DNA of 64,000 bases from Lentzea albida (GCF_900111005.1 NZ_FOFV01000006.1:1-64000), one strand, 5' to 3'; positions 1 to 9,307 are shown, numbered from the stretch's first letter. Numbers and translations: made by a program. The notes: generated from the letters alone by a model not told the origin.

Positions 1-66
1 GGCGGCGGTCTGGCGGGTGACAGGCGGCGGTCTGGCGGGTGACCGGCGGCGGTCTGGCGGCTGACA
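1..66. repeat. 22-bp tandem repeat, three units
   Basis: Three head-to-tail 22-bp units begin at 1, 23 and 45, each starting GGCGGCGGTCTGGCGG. Unit two differs from unit one in its last base and unit three in one internal base. Decayed copies (for example GGCGGTCTGGCGG near 101) continue to about 117. The unit is not a multiple of three, so it is unlikely to encode a peptide repeat. The array touches the window edge and may extend upstream. It lies downstream of the LysE gene on the minus strand. Confidence 0.8.
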
Positions 67-187
67 GCGGCGGGTGAGCTGGCAGCGGTGGCGAGCGACA
101 GGCGGTCTGGCGGTGCGGGCGGGCACCTGATGGCCAGCGCGGTTGCGCGGCGGGGCCGACCGGCCAAGCGCTGCTCGCCGGCGAGCG

Positions 188-805
188 TCAACGCGCCTCG
201 AACGCCAGCTTCAGCCCCAGCGCGACGAACACCGACGCCGTCACGCGGTCGAGCAAAGCCCGCTGGCGCAACAGGAACGCGCGGGCACGTCCGGCCACCG
301 CGATCAGGACCGGCATCCACACCAGGCCGAGGCCGAGGTGGACGGCGACGAGCACGGCACCCCAGCCCGTCTGGCCGGCGGGCATGAACTGCGGCAGCAG
401 CGACAGGTAGAAGACGCCGACCTTCGGGTTCAGCAGGTTCGTCAGCAGTCCCACGCGCAACGAGGCTCCGGCGCCGGGAACCGGGCGCGAGTCGTCCAGC
501 GAGGCGGCCGCGCGGGCCGAGAACGACAGCCACAACGCCTTGGCGCCCAGGTAGATCAGGTAACCGGCACCTAGCCAACGCACGACGTCGTAGGCCAGTT
601 CGGACGCCCTCAGCAACGCCGTGAGGCCCGCCAGGCTCGCCGCGCCCCACACGAGGCACCCGAGCGTGATGCCGAGCACCACGCCCATCGCCGCGCGCCT
701 GCCGCTCAGCAACGCCGTGCGCACCACCATCACCGTGTCCAGACCCGGTGTGAGGACGGTGAGCAACGCGACGAGCGAGAAGCTCAGGAGTGCGGCGGTC
801 GACAT
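188..805 (-). CDS. LysE/RhtB-family amino-acid exporter (copy 1)
   Basis: Integral membrane protein of 205 residues with about six hydrophobic segments, the usual size for LysE/RhtB translocators that export amino acids or their derivatives by proton exchange. The N-terminal MSTAALLSF segment, the LTPGLDT motif near residue 20 and the central TNLLNPKVGVFYLSLLPQF block are characteristic of the family. The start was set at the internal ATG giving MSTAALLSF, because the second copy begins with the same residues. It lies directly downstream of that close paralogue (825-1433) on the same strand with a 19-bp gap, so the two look like a recent tandem duplication and probable operon. The substrate cannot be told from sequence. 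Confidence 0.85.
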   Translation of the reverse strand: MSTAALLSFSLVALLTVLTPGLDTVMVVRTALLSGRRAAMGVVLGITLGCLVWGAASLAGLTALLRASELAYDVVRWLGAGYLIYLGAKALWLSFSARAAASLDDSRPVPGAGASLRVGLLTNLLNPKVGVFYLSLLPQFMPAGQTGWGAVLVAVHLGLGLVWMPVLIAVAGRARAFLLRQRALLDRVTASVFVALGLKLAFEAR

Positions 806-824
806 GAGGCCATCAGACCACACG

Positions 825-1433
825 TCACCGCGCGTCCGCCGCCGTCTTCAAGCCGAACGCGATCAGCGCGGAAGCGGACAACCGGTCGAGCAGGAGTCGT
901 TGCCGCAGCAGGAAAGCACGCGCCCGCCCGGCCGCCGTGATCAGGATCGGGAACCACACCAGCCCGATGCCGAGGTGGATCGTCACGAGCACGGCGCCCC
1001 ACGCGGGCTCGCCCACGGGCAGGAACTGCGGCAGCAGCGAGACGTAGAAGACGCCCGGCTTGGGGTTGAGCAGGTTCGTCAGCAGCCCGACCCGGACGGC
1101 CGCGCGCGCCGACGGCACCGGCGCCGGTTCGTCGACCTCCGCCGGGCGCCGGGACTGCCACAACGCCTTGACGCCGAGGTAGACCAGGTAACCCGCGCCG
1201 AGCCAGCGCACGACGTCGTAGGCGAGTTCGGACGCCTGCAACAACGCCGTCAGCCCGACGAGACCCGCCGCCGCCCACACCAGGCATCCGAGCGTGCTGC
1301 CCACCACGACGCCCAAGGCGGCACGGCGGCCGACCAGCAACGCGGTGCGCAGCACCAGCAGCGTCTCCAGGCCGGGCGTGATCACGGTCAGCAGGGCGAC
1401 GAGCGTGAAGCTCAGGAGCGCGGCAGTCGACAT
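825..1433 (-). CDS. LysE/RhtB-family amino-acid exporter (copy 2)
   Basis: A 202-residue membrane protein, highly similar along its whole length to the downstream neighbour (both start MSTAALLSF and share ELAYDVVRWLGAGYL and TNLLNPK-GVFY-SLLPQF). It belongs to the LysE/RhtB family, exporters that relieve intracellular amino-acid excess. It is the promoter-proximal copy. Two paralogues side by side may differ in substrate or form a heteromer; that is an inference. No regulator of the LysG type is adjacent. Confidence 0.85.
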   Translation of the reverse strand: MSTAALLSFTLVALLTVITPGLETLLVLRTALLVGRRAALGVVVGSTLGCLVWAAAGLVGLTALLQASELAYDVVRWLGAGYLVYLGVKALWQSRRPAEVDEPAPVPSARAAVRVGLLTNLLNPKPGVFYVSLLPQFLPVGEPAWGAVLVTIHLGIGLVWFPILITAAGRARAFLLRQRLLLDRLSASALIAFGLKTAADAR

Positions 1434-1494
1434 GACGTCATCAGAGCACGGGAACGCGGCGCCACCAGAAGATTTAACGCTCCCGACACGGGTG

Positions 1495-2016
1495 TCAGCG
1501 GTACCAGGCCCTGACGCCCATCCTCCCGGTGCTGCCCAGATCGATCAGCACGGAACTCTGCGGCGACGTGGCGACCAGCGGCTGCCGGACGCCGCCGGGC
1601 GCCGCCGCGATGTCGACGTGCTTGCCGACCAGCGGCGGCTCCACCGACGTGTGCGTGTTCCGCCACACGAACGCGCTCTTGGCGCTCTCGCCCGGTTGCA
1701 CGGTGATCGGTTGCGGCGCGTCGTCGAAGCCGTCGAGGTAGGCGATGCCGCCCGAGCCTTCGAGAACCGCGACGTCCAACGGCACCCGCCCGGCGTCCAG
1801 CACCTCCACCTGCGGATATCCGTTGAGCTGCAACGGTTCGCTGCCGCAGTTGGTCACCTCGACCGACATCACGCGCAGGCCCATGGCCGCGCTGGTGCCG
1901 TTGGTGGTGAACCGCGCACCGGTGTCGCACGGTTCTTCTGACGCTTGTGCCCCTGTCGCGCCGGCCAGTGCTGCGAGCACGGCGACCACGACGAGAATTC
2001 TGCCCCCAGATCTCAT
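1495..2016 (-). CDS. secreted DUF4232-domain protein
   Basis: A 173-residue protein with an N-terminal signal peptide (MRSGGRILVVVAVLAALAGA followed by a likely AxA-type cleavage site), then one DUF4232-like beta-rich domain. Visible features are the early Cys (EPCDTG), a second Cys in EVTNCGSEPLQLNGYP, and the C-terminal VLIDLGSTGRMGVRAWYR strand pattern. The family is widespread in actinomycetes as secreted or lipid-anchored proteins of unknown function. There is no lipobox, so it is probably released or loosely associated with the cell wall. Its neighbours on both sides are separately transcribed, so context gives no clue to its role. Confidence 0.75.
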   Translation of the reverse strand: MRSGGRILVVVAVLAALAGATGAQASEEPCDTGARFTTNGTSAAMGLRVMSVEVTNCGSEPLQLNGYPQVEVLDAGRVPLDVAVLEGSGGIAYLDGFDDAPQPITVQPGESAKSAFVWRNTHTSVEPPLVGKHVDIAAAPGGVRQPLVATSPQSSVLIDLGSTGRMGVRAWYR

Positions 2017-2080
2017 GTGGCCGATCGTGCCACAGATCGTGGGTGCTCCACCGAAACCTTCACAAGCGGAGCGAGATCCG

Positions 2081-2752
2081 TCAGGTCAGCCGGTACCCGT
2101 GCGCGGGCCGGTTCGCCATGCCGTAGCGCGGCTGCACCTCCGCCTTGCCGATGGTCACCAGGTGCTCCAGGTAGCGGCGGGCGCTCACGCGCGACAGCCC
2201 GGCGCGGTCGCCGACCTCCTGCGCCGACAGGTCGTTCTCGCTGTCCCGCAACGCGTCCGTCACCAGCCGCAGCGTCACGGCGGACAGCCCCTTGGGCATG
2301 ATCGGGCTGCGCGGGCGGTGGTGCATCAGCGAGTCGACCTCGTCCTGGTCGAGCACCTGGCCGAGCCGCTGCACCTCGATCCGTTGCGCGAGGTACTCCC
2401 GCATCCGGTCGAGGAACGCCGTGCGCGTGAAGGGTTTCACCAGGTAGTTGTCGACGCCGCGGGACATTGCCTGCCGCACGGTCTCGCGTTCGCGGGCGGC
2501 TGTCACGGCTATGACGTCGACCGGCGGTCCGCCGCGGGCGCGCAGCCGCGACAGCACGTCCAGCCCGGACATGTCGGGCAGGTGGATGTCGAGCAGCACG
2601 AGGTCCGGCCGCAACGCCTCCACTGCGCGCAACGCCTCGCCGCCCCGGTGCGCCTCACCGACCACCTCGAACTCCGGCATCGCCTCCAGGAACCCGCGGT
2701 GGATCGCCGCGACGGCGAAGTCGTCATCGACCACGAGCGTTCGCACGCTCAT
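2081..2752 (-). CDS. CitB/DcuR-type response regulator
   Basis: A 223-residue response regulator. The receiver domain fills residues 1-120, with the acidic pocket DDD at 9-11, phospho-acceptor Asp55 in LLDIHLPD and a conserved Lys in LVKPF. The C-terminal third carries a helix-turn-helix (AQEVGDRAGLSRVSARRYLEHL) of the type seen in CitB/DcuR/DpiA regulators of C4-dicarboxylate and citrate uptake. The ATG at 2752 overlaps the kinase stop codon as ATGA, showing translational coupling. The pair is divergent from the tctCBA transporter genes, so it most likely senses the transported carboxylate and activates that operon. Confidence 0.9.
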   Translation of the reverse strand: MSVRTLVVDDDFAVAAIHRGFLEAMPEFEVVGEAHRGGEALRAVEALRPDLVLLDIHLPDMSGLDVLSRLRARGGPPVDVIAVTAARERETVRQAMSRGVDNYLVKPFTRTAFLDRMREYLAQRIEVQRLGQVLDQDEVDSLMHHRPRSPIMPKGLSAVTLRLVTDALRDSENDLSAQEVGDRAGLSRVSARRYLEHLVTIGKAEVQPRYGMANRPAHGYRLT

Positions 2753-4320
2753 CGGTTCCCCGTTTCCGGCAGCCACACGTCGAACGACGCGCCGCCGAGC
2801 TCCGAGTCGGTGATCGCCACCCGGCCGCTGCGCCGGGTCACCACCCTCGACACCAATGCAAGACCTATTCCCCTGCCGTGCGCGCCCTGGACGTCCTTGG
2901 AGCTCACGCCCAGGTCGAAGATCCGGCCGCGTTGCGACTCCGCCACCCCCGGCCCGTCGTCGTCCACGACCACCCTCACTCCGGTGACCGACGAGCGCAC
3001 CAGCACCCGCACGGTTCCCCCCGTCTCCACGGCGTCGACCGCGTTGTCGACCAGGTTTCCCAGCACTGTCAACGCGTCGTCGCCCGCACGGATGTCGACG
3101 GAGCTGCCGGGATCCAGCCGGAGCTCCACCCCTCGTTCGTGCGCGGTGGAGGATTTCGCCAGCAGCAACGCCGCCAGCGCGGGGTCGGCGTTCGCCCCGT
3201 CGATGATGTCAGCCGTGAGCGATCCGGCTCCGCCGACCCGTTCGATGTAGGCGACGGCGTCGGAACCGCGGTCCAGCTCCAGGAGTCCGCCGATCACGTG
3301 CAGGTGGTTCGAGAACTCGTGGGCCTGCGCACGCAGCACCTCCGTGACGGTGCGTTGGCCGTCGAGCTCCCGCAACGCGTCGTGCAGCTCCGTCCGGTCG
3401 CGCAACGTCAGCACGACGCCGACGGCGCGTTCGTTCGTCTTCGCCGTCATCCGGTTCGCGACCAGGACCCGTTCTCCCGCGAGGACGAGGCGGTCCGCGA
3501 CGTCGTCCTCACCCCGCGCCAGGGCGAGCAGCCCGTCGTCGAGCACCTCCGCCGCCGGGCGTCCGCTCGGGTTCTCGTCGAGCCCCAGCAGCCGCATCGC
3601 CTCGTCGTTGACCAGAGCGAGCTTCTCCTGGTCGTCCACGGCGACAACGCCTTCGCGGATGCCGTGCAGCATCGCGTCCCTGGTCTCCAGCAGCTGCGCG
3701 ATCTCGGCCGGTTCGAGCCGGAACGTCCGCCGGCGCACGTGCTGCGTGACCAGCGCGGCGCCGAGCACGCCTATCAGCGCGGCCGCCGCGAGCCAGCCGA
3801 TCAGCTCCGGCAGGTCCTCGGCGAGGTCGGCGGACAGCTGGCTCTCCAGGATGCCGACCGAGGCCATGCCGATGATCTTCCCGTCGGCGGCCCGGATCGG
3901 CACCTTCGCGCGGAGCGACGTGCCGAGCGTGCCGGTCTCCGTGCCGACGAAGACCTCACCGGACAGGGCCGTGGACGGGTCGGTCGACACGCGCTCGCCG
4001 ATGCGCTTCGGGTCGGGGTGGGCGTAGCGGACGCCGTTGTGGTCGGTGACGACCACGTACGTCACGTTCGACGCCTTCCGGATCACCTCAGCCAACGGCT
4101 GGATGGTCTCGACCGGGTCAACGGAGTTGAACGCGTCGATCACGGTAGGTAGCCGCGCCACACTCTCCGCGACGGACAGCATCCGGTCCTTGTACGAGTC
4201 GCGGATCCGGTCGCTCTGCAGTTTGGCCGCGAGCAGACCGGCGGCACAGGTCGTCACCAGCACGATGACCACCTGCAACGCCAGAAGCAAGGCTCCAAAC
4301 GACACAGATCGACGGAACAT
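2749..4320 (-). CDS. CitA/DcuS-type sensor histidine kinase
   Basis: Membrane sensor kinase of 523 residues. Order: TM helix near residues 10-30, periplasmic single-Cache sensor (about 40-165), second TM, PAS domain, then a SpoB-type dimerisation helix with the phosphorylated His in AQAHEFSNHLHVIGG, and an HATPase domain with DNAVDAV, DDGPGV and GRGIGLALV boxes. This is the CitA/DcuS architecture that detects citrate or C4-dicarboxylates outside the cell. A GTG at 4395 would add 25 residues, but that stretch contains two TTA codons, rare in this genome, so the ATG at 4320 is preferred. It is co-transcribed with the response regulator and divergent from tctCBA. Confidence 0.9.
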   Translation of the reverse strand: MFRRSVSFGALLLALQVVIVLVTTCAAGLLAAKLQSDRIRDSYKDRMLSVAESVARLPTVIDAFNSVDPVETIQPLAEVIRKASNVTYVVVTDHNGVRYAHPDPKRIGERVSTDPSTALSGEVFVGTETGTLGTSLRAKVPIRAADGKIIGMASVGILESQLSADLAEDLPELIGWLAAAALIGVLGAALVTQHVRRRTFRLEPAEIAQLLETRDAMLHGIREGVVAVDDQEKLALVNDEAMRLLGLDENPSGRPAAEVLDDGLLALARGEDDVADRLVLAGERVLVANRMTAKTNERAVGVVLTLRDRTELHDALRELDGQRTVTEVLRAQAHEFSNHLHVIGGLLELDRGSDAVAYIERVGGAGSLTADIIDGANADPALAALLLAKSSTAHERGVELRLDPGSSVDIRAGDDALTVLGNLVDNAVDAVETGGTVRVLVRSSVTGVRVVVDDDGPGVAESQRGRIFDLGVSSKDVQGAHGRGIGLALVSRVVTRRSGRVAITDSELGGASFDVWLPETGNR

Positions 4321-4462
4321 GGAAGAGATTCTGACGTATCGGCTGTGAAACAGGTCACGAACTAAACGACCAATACGGAACTTACGACCTAACACTTACG
4401 TGTGTACACAGCCGTTACCTAGCGTCCCCGCCCAACGTTCGCGACGAAGCGAGGAGTGTTCG

Positions 4463-5437
4463 ATGGGTACGGCATGGAGACGAGCGGTGGCGGTCGCTGC
4501 CGCCGGACTGGTGCTCGCGGGCTGCGGTCAGGGGGCCAAGAGCGCGAGCGGCGGTGACTCCATCGCGAAGCTGGAGATCATGGCGCCCGCCGACCCCGGT
4601 GGCGGCTGGGACCAGACCGCGAGGGCGATGCAGTCGGCGGTGCAGGGCGCCAAGCTCGCCAACTCCGTGCAGGTCACCAACGTCGGTGGCGCCGGCGGCA
4701 CGGTCGGTCTGCAGAAGCTCCTCAACGAACGCTCCGAGTCGTACCTGATGATCACCGGCCTGGTCATGGTCGGCGCGGTGGAGACCAACGCGTCGCAGGC
4801 CCGGCTGGAGGAGACCACGCCGATCGCTCGGCTGACCGCGGAGGACGAGGTCGTCGTCGTGCCGGCCGACTCGCCGCACAAGACCATCGACGACCTGCTC
4901 AACGCCGTCAACGAGAAGGGCAAGGGCGTCTCGATCACCGGCGGCTCGGCCGGCGGCACCGACCACATCCTCGCCGGCATGCTGCTCAAGGCGAAGAACA
5001 TCGCCCCCGACAAGCTCAACTACGTGCCGTACTCCGGCGGTGGTGAGTCGCTGGCGGCACTGCTGGGCAAGAAGGTCGACGCGGGCATCTCCGGCATCGG
5101 CGAGTACAAGGAGCAGATCAAGGCGGGCAAGCTGCGCGCGCTGGGCACGTCGGGCCCGAACCCCGTTCCCGAGCTGAACGTGCCGACCTTCGGCGAGCTG
5201 GGCGTCGAGCTCATCAACTGGCGCGGTGTCGTGGCGCCTGCGTCGATCAGCGCCGAGGCGAAGCAGCGGCTGACCAAGCTGGTCACCGACATGCACGCGA
5301 GCGAGGAGTGGAAGGCCGAGCTGTCCAAGAAGGGCTGGACGGACACGTTCCTGACCGGCAGCGAGTTCTCCACGTTCATGGCCAAGGAGATCGGGCGGGT
5401 GAAGCCCGCACTGCAGGACATCGGGCTCGTGAAGTGA
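4463..5437 (+). CDS. tctC: tripartite tricarboxylate transporter substrate-binding lipoprotein TctC
   Basis: Extracytoplasmic solute receptor of 324 residues. The N-terminus is a lipoprotein signal with lipobox LVLAGC. The mature protein has the Bug/TctC fold signature: PADPGGGWDQTARAMQ for carboxylate binding, GGAGGTVGLQ, and the ADSPHKTIDDLL and GTDHILAGMLL segments. TctC proteins bind citrate or other carboxylates and deliver them to TctAB. The ATG at 4463 is preceded by GAGGAG at 4451-4456. It is first gene of an operon in which the next start overlaps its stop codon, and is divergent from the CitA-like two-component system that probably controls it. Confidence 0.92.
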   Translation: MGTAWRRAVAVAAAGLVLAGCGQGAKSASGGDSIAKLEIMAPADPGGGWDQTARAMQSAVQGAKLANSVQVTNVGGAGGTVGLQKLLNERSESYLMITGLVMVGAVETNASQARLEETTPIARLTAEDEVVVVPADSPHKTIDDLLNAVNEKGKGVSITGGSAGGTDHILAGMLLKAKNIAPDKLNYVPYSGGGESLAALLGKKVDAGISGIGEYKEQIKAGKLRALGTSGPNPVPELNVPTFGELGVELINWRGVVAPASISAEAKQRLTKLVTDMHASEEWKAELSKKGWTDTFLTGSEFSTFMAKEIGRVKPALQDIGLVK

Positions 5438-5925
5438 TCGCTGCCAAAGTCGAGGAGTACGCGTTCGGCGGTCTGGTCGCGGCGATCGGGGTCTTCACCC
5501 TGGTCGACGCGACCACGATCGCCGCGCGCGACGACAACGCCGTAGGACCACGTGCGTTCCCGTACGCCGTGGGCATTCTTCTTGTCGTAACGGGAATCGC
5601 CGCGATCATCGCGACCGCCCGCGGGAAACTCGGCCAGGCCGAGGAAGCCGAGGACGTCGACGAGAACGTCCGCACCGACTGGGTCACCGTGGCCAAGCTC
5701 GTGGCCGTGCTGGTCGCGCACCTGGTGCTGATCGACCTCGTCGGCTGGCCGGTCGCGGCGGCGCTGCTGTTCTTCGGCGCCGCCTGGACGCTCGGCGCGA
5801 CCTGGTGGCGCGCGCTGCCGATCGCGGTGGTGCTGGCGCTCGTCGTGCAGGTGGTGTTCGCGTCGGGTCTGGGCCTGTCGCTGCCCGCCGGGATCTTCGA
5901 AGGGGTGCCGTTCCTCGATGGATAG
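5434..5925 (+). CDS. tctB: tripartite tricarboxylate transporter small membrane subunit TctB
   Basis: Small membrane protein of 163 residues with four hydrophobic segments, the usual TctB layout. A conserved-type [19 protein letters not shown] motif follows the first helix. The GTG start at 5434 overlaps the tctC stop as GTGA, so an apparent upstream extension of the frame inside tctC is not part of the gene. TctB forms the membrane complex with TctA for sodium- or proton-driven carboxylate import. Its last bases overlap tctA by 8 bp. Confidence 0.88.
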   Translation: MIAAKVEEYAFGGLVAAIGVFTLVDATTIAARDDNAVGPRAFPYAVGILLVVTGIAAIIATARGKLGQAEEAEDVDENVRTDWVTVAKLVAVLVAHLVLIDLVGWPVAAALLFFGAAWTLGATWWRALPIAVVLALVVQVVFASGLGLSLPAGIFEGVPFLDG

Positions 5926-7417
5926 CATCACCGCCCTGCTGGAGGGGTTCGCGACCGCCGCGCAGCCCGAGTTCCTGCTGTACGCGTTGCTGGGCGTCAC
6001 GCTCGGCACGGCCGTCGGCGTGCTGCCGGGCATCGGACCGGCGATGACGGTGGCGTTGCTGCTGCCGTTGACGTACACGCTGGAGCCGACCGCGGCACTG
6101 ATCATCTTCGCGGGCATCTACTACGGCGGCATGTACGGCGGTTCGACGACGTCGATCCTGCTCAACACCCCGGGCGAGTCGGCGTCCATCGTGACTGCTC
6201 TAGAGGGCAACAAGATGGCCAAGGCCGGACGCGGTGCTGCCGCGCTCGCGACCGCCGCCATCGGCTCGTTCGTGGCGGGCACGATCGCCACGGTGCTGCT
6301 CACGTTGCTCGCGCCGACCATCGCGGACGTCGCCGTGCAGCTCGGCCCGGCCGACTACGTGGCACTGATGGTGGTGGCGTTCACGACCGTGGCGGCGTTG
6401 CTCGGGTCCTCCCCCGTGCGTGGCCTCGCGTCGTTGGGACTCGGTCTGTTCATCGGGCTCATCGGCACCGACATGCTCAGCGGTCAGCAGCGCTACACCC
6501 TCGGGGTGGCGACGCTGGCCGACGGCATCGACGTGGTCGTGGTCGCCGTCGGCGTGTTCGCGGTCGGCGAGGCGCTGTACGTGGCGTCGCGGCTGCGGCA
6601 CGGACCGATCGAGGTCATCCCCGTGGGCGGCAAGTGGATGACGCGCGAGTTCTGGGCGCGGTCGTGGAAGCCGTGGCTGCGCGGCACGTTCATCGGCTTC
6701 CCGATCGGCACCGTGCCGGCCGGTGGCGCGGACGTGTCGACGTTCCTGTCGTACGGCGCGGAGAAGAAGCTCTCGAAGCGGCCGGAGGAGTTCGGCAAGG
6801 GCGCGATCGAGGGCGTCGCGGGTCCGGAGGCGGCCAACAACGCCGCCGCGGCAGGCGTTCTCGTGCCGTTGCTGACCCTCGGCCTTCCCACCACCGCCAC
6901 GGCGGCGGTGATCGTGGCGGCGTTCCAGAGCTACGGCATCCAGCCGGGACCGTTGCTGTTCACCAACAACTCCGCGATGGTGTGGGCGCTGATCGCGTCG
7001 CTGTACATCGGCAACGTGATGCTGCTCGTGCTGAACCTGCCGCTGGTGAAGATCTGGGTGAAGGTGCTGCAGATCCCGCGGCCGTACCTGTACGCGGGCA
7101 TCCTGCTGTTCGCGGCGCTGGGCACCTACGCGGTGAACTTCGTCGTGGACGACCTGATCGTGCTGCTGGTCATCGGCGTGATCGGGTTCTTCATGCGGCG
7201 CCACGGTTATCCGGTCGCACCGCTCGTCGTCGGACTGATCCTCGGGCCGATGGCGGAGGAGCAGGTCCGGCGCACGCTGCAGATCAGCGAGGGCGACCTG
7301 ACCGCGCTCGTCGCCAGCCCGTTCGCGGCGACCGCCTACGGCGTGCTCGTCGTGCTGCTGGCGGTGGCCGTGGTGCTTCGGTTGCGCCGCAAGAAGAACA
7401 CCGAGGTGACGGTCTAG
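5918..7417 (+). CDS. tctA: tripartite tricarboxylate transporter large permease TctA
   Basis: Membrane protein of 499 residues with about 11-12 hydrophobic helices. The signature [19 protein letters not shown] near residue 35 and the repeated half [25 protein letters not shown] near 260 are the two re-entrant substrate-gate motifs of the TctA family. The segment [23 protein letters not shown] is also typical. It is the transport channel partner of TctB and TctC. The start overlaps the end of tctB. The stop meets the convergent tetR gene tail-to-tail (4-bp overlap), leaving no room for a separate terminator. Confidence 0.93.
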   Translation: MDSITALLEGFATAAQPEFLLYALLGVTLGTAVGVLPGIGPAMTVALLLPLTYTLEPTAALIIFAGIYYGGMYGGSTTSILLNTPGESASIVTALEGNKMAKAGRGAAALATAAIGSFVAGTIATVLLTLLAPTIADVAVQLGPADYVALMVVAFTTVAALLGSSPVRGLASLGLGLFIGLIGTDMLSGQQRYTLGVATLADGIDVVVVAVGVFAVGEALYVASRLRHGPIEVIPVGGKWMTREFWARSWKPWLRGTFIGFPIGTVPAGGADVSTFLSYGAEKKLSKRPEEFGKGAIEGVAGPEAANNAAAAGVLVPLLTLGLPTTATAAVIVAAFQSYGIQPGPLLFTNNSAMVWALIASLYIGNVMLLVLNLPLVKIWVKVLQIPRPYLYAGILLFAALGTYAVNFVVDDLIVLLVIGVIGFFMRRHGYPVAPLVVGLILGPMAEEQVRRTLQISEGDLTALVASPFAATAYGVLVVLLAVAVVLRLRRKKNTEVTV

Positions 7418-8001
7418 TTCCGCACGGCGGCGAGTGCTTGTTCGTACAGTTCGAACACGTCAGCCTTGCCGCCGTGCAGGACCCACAGCTCCGACGCGGC
7501 GTCGACGCACGCGAACACCGTGGCGATGACGCCCACCGCGCGGGCGTCCGGGACCTCTCCCGACTCGATGCCCATCCGTTCCTCGACCACGGGGACGAGC
7601 GCCCGTTGCCACTTCAACCGCTTCTCGAAGTACCTCGAGCGCAGCGACGGGTTCGTGAAGATCAGCGTGGAGATCTCCAGCACCCGTTGCTCGGTGTGGT
7701 CCGACGCGGTGAGGATCGTGGTGAACCCGGCCGCCAGGGCGTCCCAGGTGGACATCTCCGGGGGCTGCGCGGCCACGGTGGACACCAGCAGGTCGCCCAG
7801 CTGCTCCTGCTCGCCGCAGACCAGGTCCTCCTTGGTGCCGAAGTACCGGAAGAGCGACCGCTGCGACACGCCTGCACGTGACGCGACCTGGGCCATCGTG
7901 GTCGCCTCGTAGCCCTGCTCCGCGAACAACGTCAGCGCGGTCTCGACAATCTCGGCGACCACGGCCTGACGCGACCGGTCCCACAGCGTCGCCTTGCCCA
8001 T
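7414..8001 (-). CDS. TetR-family transcriptional regulator
   Basis: A 195-residue TetR/AcrR repressor. The N-terminal helix-turn-helix is clear ([26 protein letters not shown], residues about 37-62), followed by an all-helical ligand domain that resembles the TetR C-terminal families common in actinomycetes. The next gene on the same strand (SDR, 8011-8799) lies upstream with a 9-bp gap, so the two are probably one transcript and the regulator may control the SDR. The ligand is unknown. Confidence 0.85.
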   Translation of the reverse strand: MGKATLWDRSRQAVVAEIVETALTLFAEQGYEATTMAQVASRAGVSQRSLFRYFGTKEDLVCGEQEQLGDLLVSTVAAQPPEMSTWDALAAGFTTILTASDHTEQRVLEISTLIFTNPSLRSRYFEKRLKWQRALVPVVEERMGIESGEVPDARAVGVIATVFACVDAASELWVLHGGKADVFELYEQALAAVRN

Positions 8002-8010
8002 GACCTCACT

Positions 8011-8799
8011 CTAGCTCTGCCGCACCATTCGCCCGACGACCCGCGCGCCCATGGCGCGCGAGGAGAAGTGGCGTCCGGCGAACGCCATCACGCGGTTCAT
8101 CCGGCCCGAGATGACACCCACCGGCGTGACCTTGCGGTCCAGCGCGCGCATCGCCGTCGCGACCACCTCGCCGGCGGTCTGCATCCGGCTCCCGCCCGCC
8201 ATCTCGTCGGTGCCGACGACCTCGAAGAACTCGGTGCGCGTGGCACCGGGCGACAGCGCCATGACGCGCAGGCCCGTGCCACGCGACTCCACCCACAGCC
8301 CCTCGGTGAAGCTCACCACGAACGCCTTCGTCGCGCCGTAGACCGACGACCACGGCGTCGCCTGGTACGCGGCCATGCTCGCCACGTTGATCAGGAAGCC
8401 GTGACCGTTGGCGCGCAAAGGTTCGATGAACGCCCTGCTGATCTCGACGACGGCGTTGACGTCGACCGCGACCTCCTGCCGCAGCCGTTCGGGGTCCTCC
8501 TCGTGGAACGGCCCGAAGGTCGCGAACCCGGCGTTGTTGACGAGGCTCGTGACGCCCAAGCCGGCGACCTCCTCCGCCAGCCGCTGCCCGATGCCGGGCT
8601 GGGCGAGGTCCGCGGCCACGACGTGCACGGTCACGCCGTGCGGCCGCAGCTCCGCGGCCAGCTCCTCCAGCCTGTCCTCGCGGCGCGCGACCAGCACCAG
8701 ATCCGATCCGCGCGCCGCCAGCCGCCGCGCGAACTCCGCGCCGATGCCCGAACTCGCCCCGGTGACCAGCACCGTCTGCTTCGTGAAGTCGACTCCCAT
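8011..8799 (-). CDS. short-chain dehydrogenase/reductase
   Basis: Classical SDR of 262 residues. It has the cofactor motif TGASSGIGAEFA near residue 12, the NNAG motif, catalytic Ser in NVAS and catalytic YGATK. The Arg pair VARRED after beta-2 suggests NADP(H) preference. The frame is open 18 codons upstream, but the ATG giving MGVDFTKQTVLVTGA puts the Rossmann fold at the normal distance from the start. It is the promoter-proximal gene of a probable SDR-tetR operon. The substrate is not predictable. Confidence 0.85.
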   Translation of the reverse strand: MGVDFTKQTVLVTGASSGIGAEFARRLAARGSDLVLVARREDRLEELAAELRPHGVTVHVVAADLAQPGIGQRLAEEVAGLGVTSLVNNAGFATFGPFHEEDPERLRQEVAVDVNAVVEISRAFIEPLRANGHGFLINVASMAAYQATPWSSVYGATKAFVVSFTEGLWVESRGTGLRVMALSPGATRTEFFEVVGTDEMAGGSRMQTAGEVVATAMRALDRKVTPVGVISGRMNRVMAFAGRHFSSRAMGARVVGRMVRQS

Positions 8800-8857
8800 G
8801 CCGACACCGTACGCCAGCCTGTCAGTGACTGCCAACCTGTCTTTGTCTGTCATCTCT

Positions 8858-8880
8858 GCGTTCTGCTGGTAGCAGAACGC
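8858..8880. promoter_or_regulatory. PopR/ClgR-type operator upstream of the XRE gene
   Basis: Perfect palindrome with 10-bp arms GCGTTCTGCT / AGCAGAACGC separated by GGT. Its core TTCTGCT-3N-AGCAGAA closely matches the PopR box I recall from Streptomyces lividans (TTCTGCC-3N-GGCAGAA, from memory). It lies 38 bp upstream of the ATG of the PopR-like gene, in the divergent promoter region with the SDR gene. A related site is found in front of the clpP pair at 10551-10567. Confidence 0.7.
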
Positions 8881-8917
8881 CCCTTTGCGGTGGTCGCGGT
8901 GCTGTCACCATGACCAC

Positions 8918-9265
8918 ATGGCGGAGATCCTGGACTTCACACGCGAACCGGAGCCCCTCTGGAGAGAAGCCCTGGGCCGCAAACTGCGCGAGACCCGGGA
9001 GGAGCGCGGCGACCGGCTGGTCGACGTGGCCGAGCGGGCGGGCATCTCGGTGCAGTACCTGTCGGAGATCGAACGCGGGCGCAAGGAGCCGTCGAGCGAG
9101 ATGATCGCGGCGGTGGCCGGCGCGCTCGGCGTCGAGCTGGCCGACCTGCTGATCGGGATCGCGGGCCAGGTGCGGAACCTCCGCGTGCAGCAGTCCCGCC
9201 ACTTCCACACGTCACGGCCGATGGGCAGGCCGTCCGGTCCGGTGGCGATGGCTCTGGCCGCCTGA
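8918..9265 (+). CDS. PopR/ClgR-like XRE-family regulator of clp genes
   Basis: A 115-residue protein with one XRE helix-turn-helix (LRETREERGDRLVDVAERAG, then ISVQYLSEIERGRKEPSSEM, residues about 18-60). YLSEIERGRKEPSSE is close to the recognition region of ClgR/PopR regulators, which activate clp protease genes in actinobacteria and are themselves Clp substrates. The C-terminus ends in ALAA, consistent with a hydrophobic degron of the type that targets PopR/ClgR for degradation (inference). The gene is convergent with two clpP genes and has a matching palindrome upstream. Confidence 0.8.
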   Translation: MAEILDFTREPEPLWREALGRKLRETREERGDRLVDVAERAGISVQYLSEIERGRKEPSSEMIAAVAGALGVELADLLIGIAGQVRNLRVQQSRHFHTSRPMGRPSGPVAMALAA

Positions 9266-9273
9266 GGCTGAAG

Positions 9274-9295
9274 CGGTCCGGTCGTGACCGGACCG
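9274..9295. terminator. bidirectional hairpin between popR-like gene and clpP
   Basis: Perfect inverted repeat CGGTCCGGTC / GACCGGACCG with a 2-nt centre, between the convergent stop codons at 9265 and 9308. There is no T-tract, as is common for actinomycete terminators. Confidence 0.65.
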
Positions 9296-9307
9296 TTCAC
9301 CACCCAC

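Noticed and set aside
1-117. CRISPR-like repeats
   Set aside because: The 22-bp units are directly adjacent with no spacers, and no cas genes are near.
2749-4395. Sensor-kinase start at GTG 4395
   Set aside because: The added segment holds two rare TTA codons and precedes the normal first TM helix by an atypical stretch.
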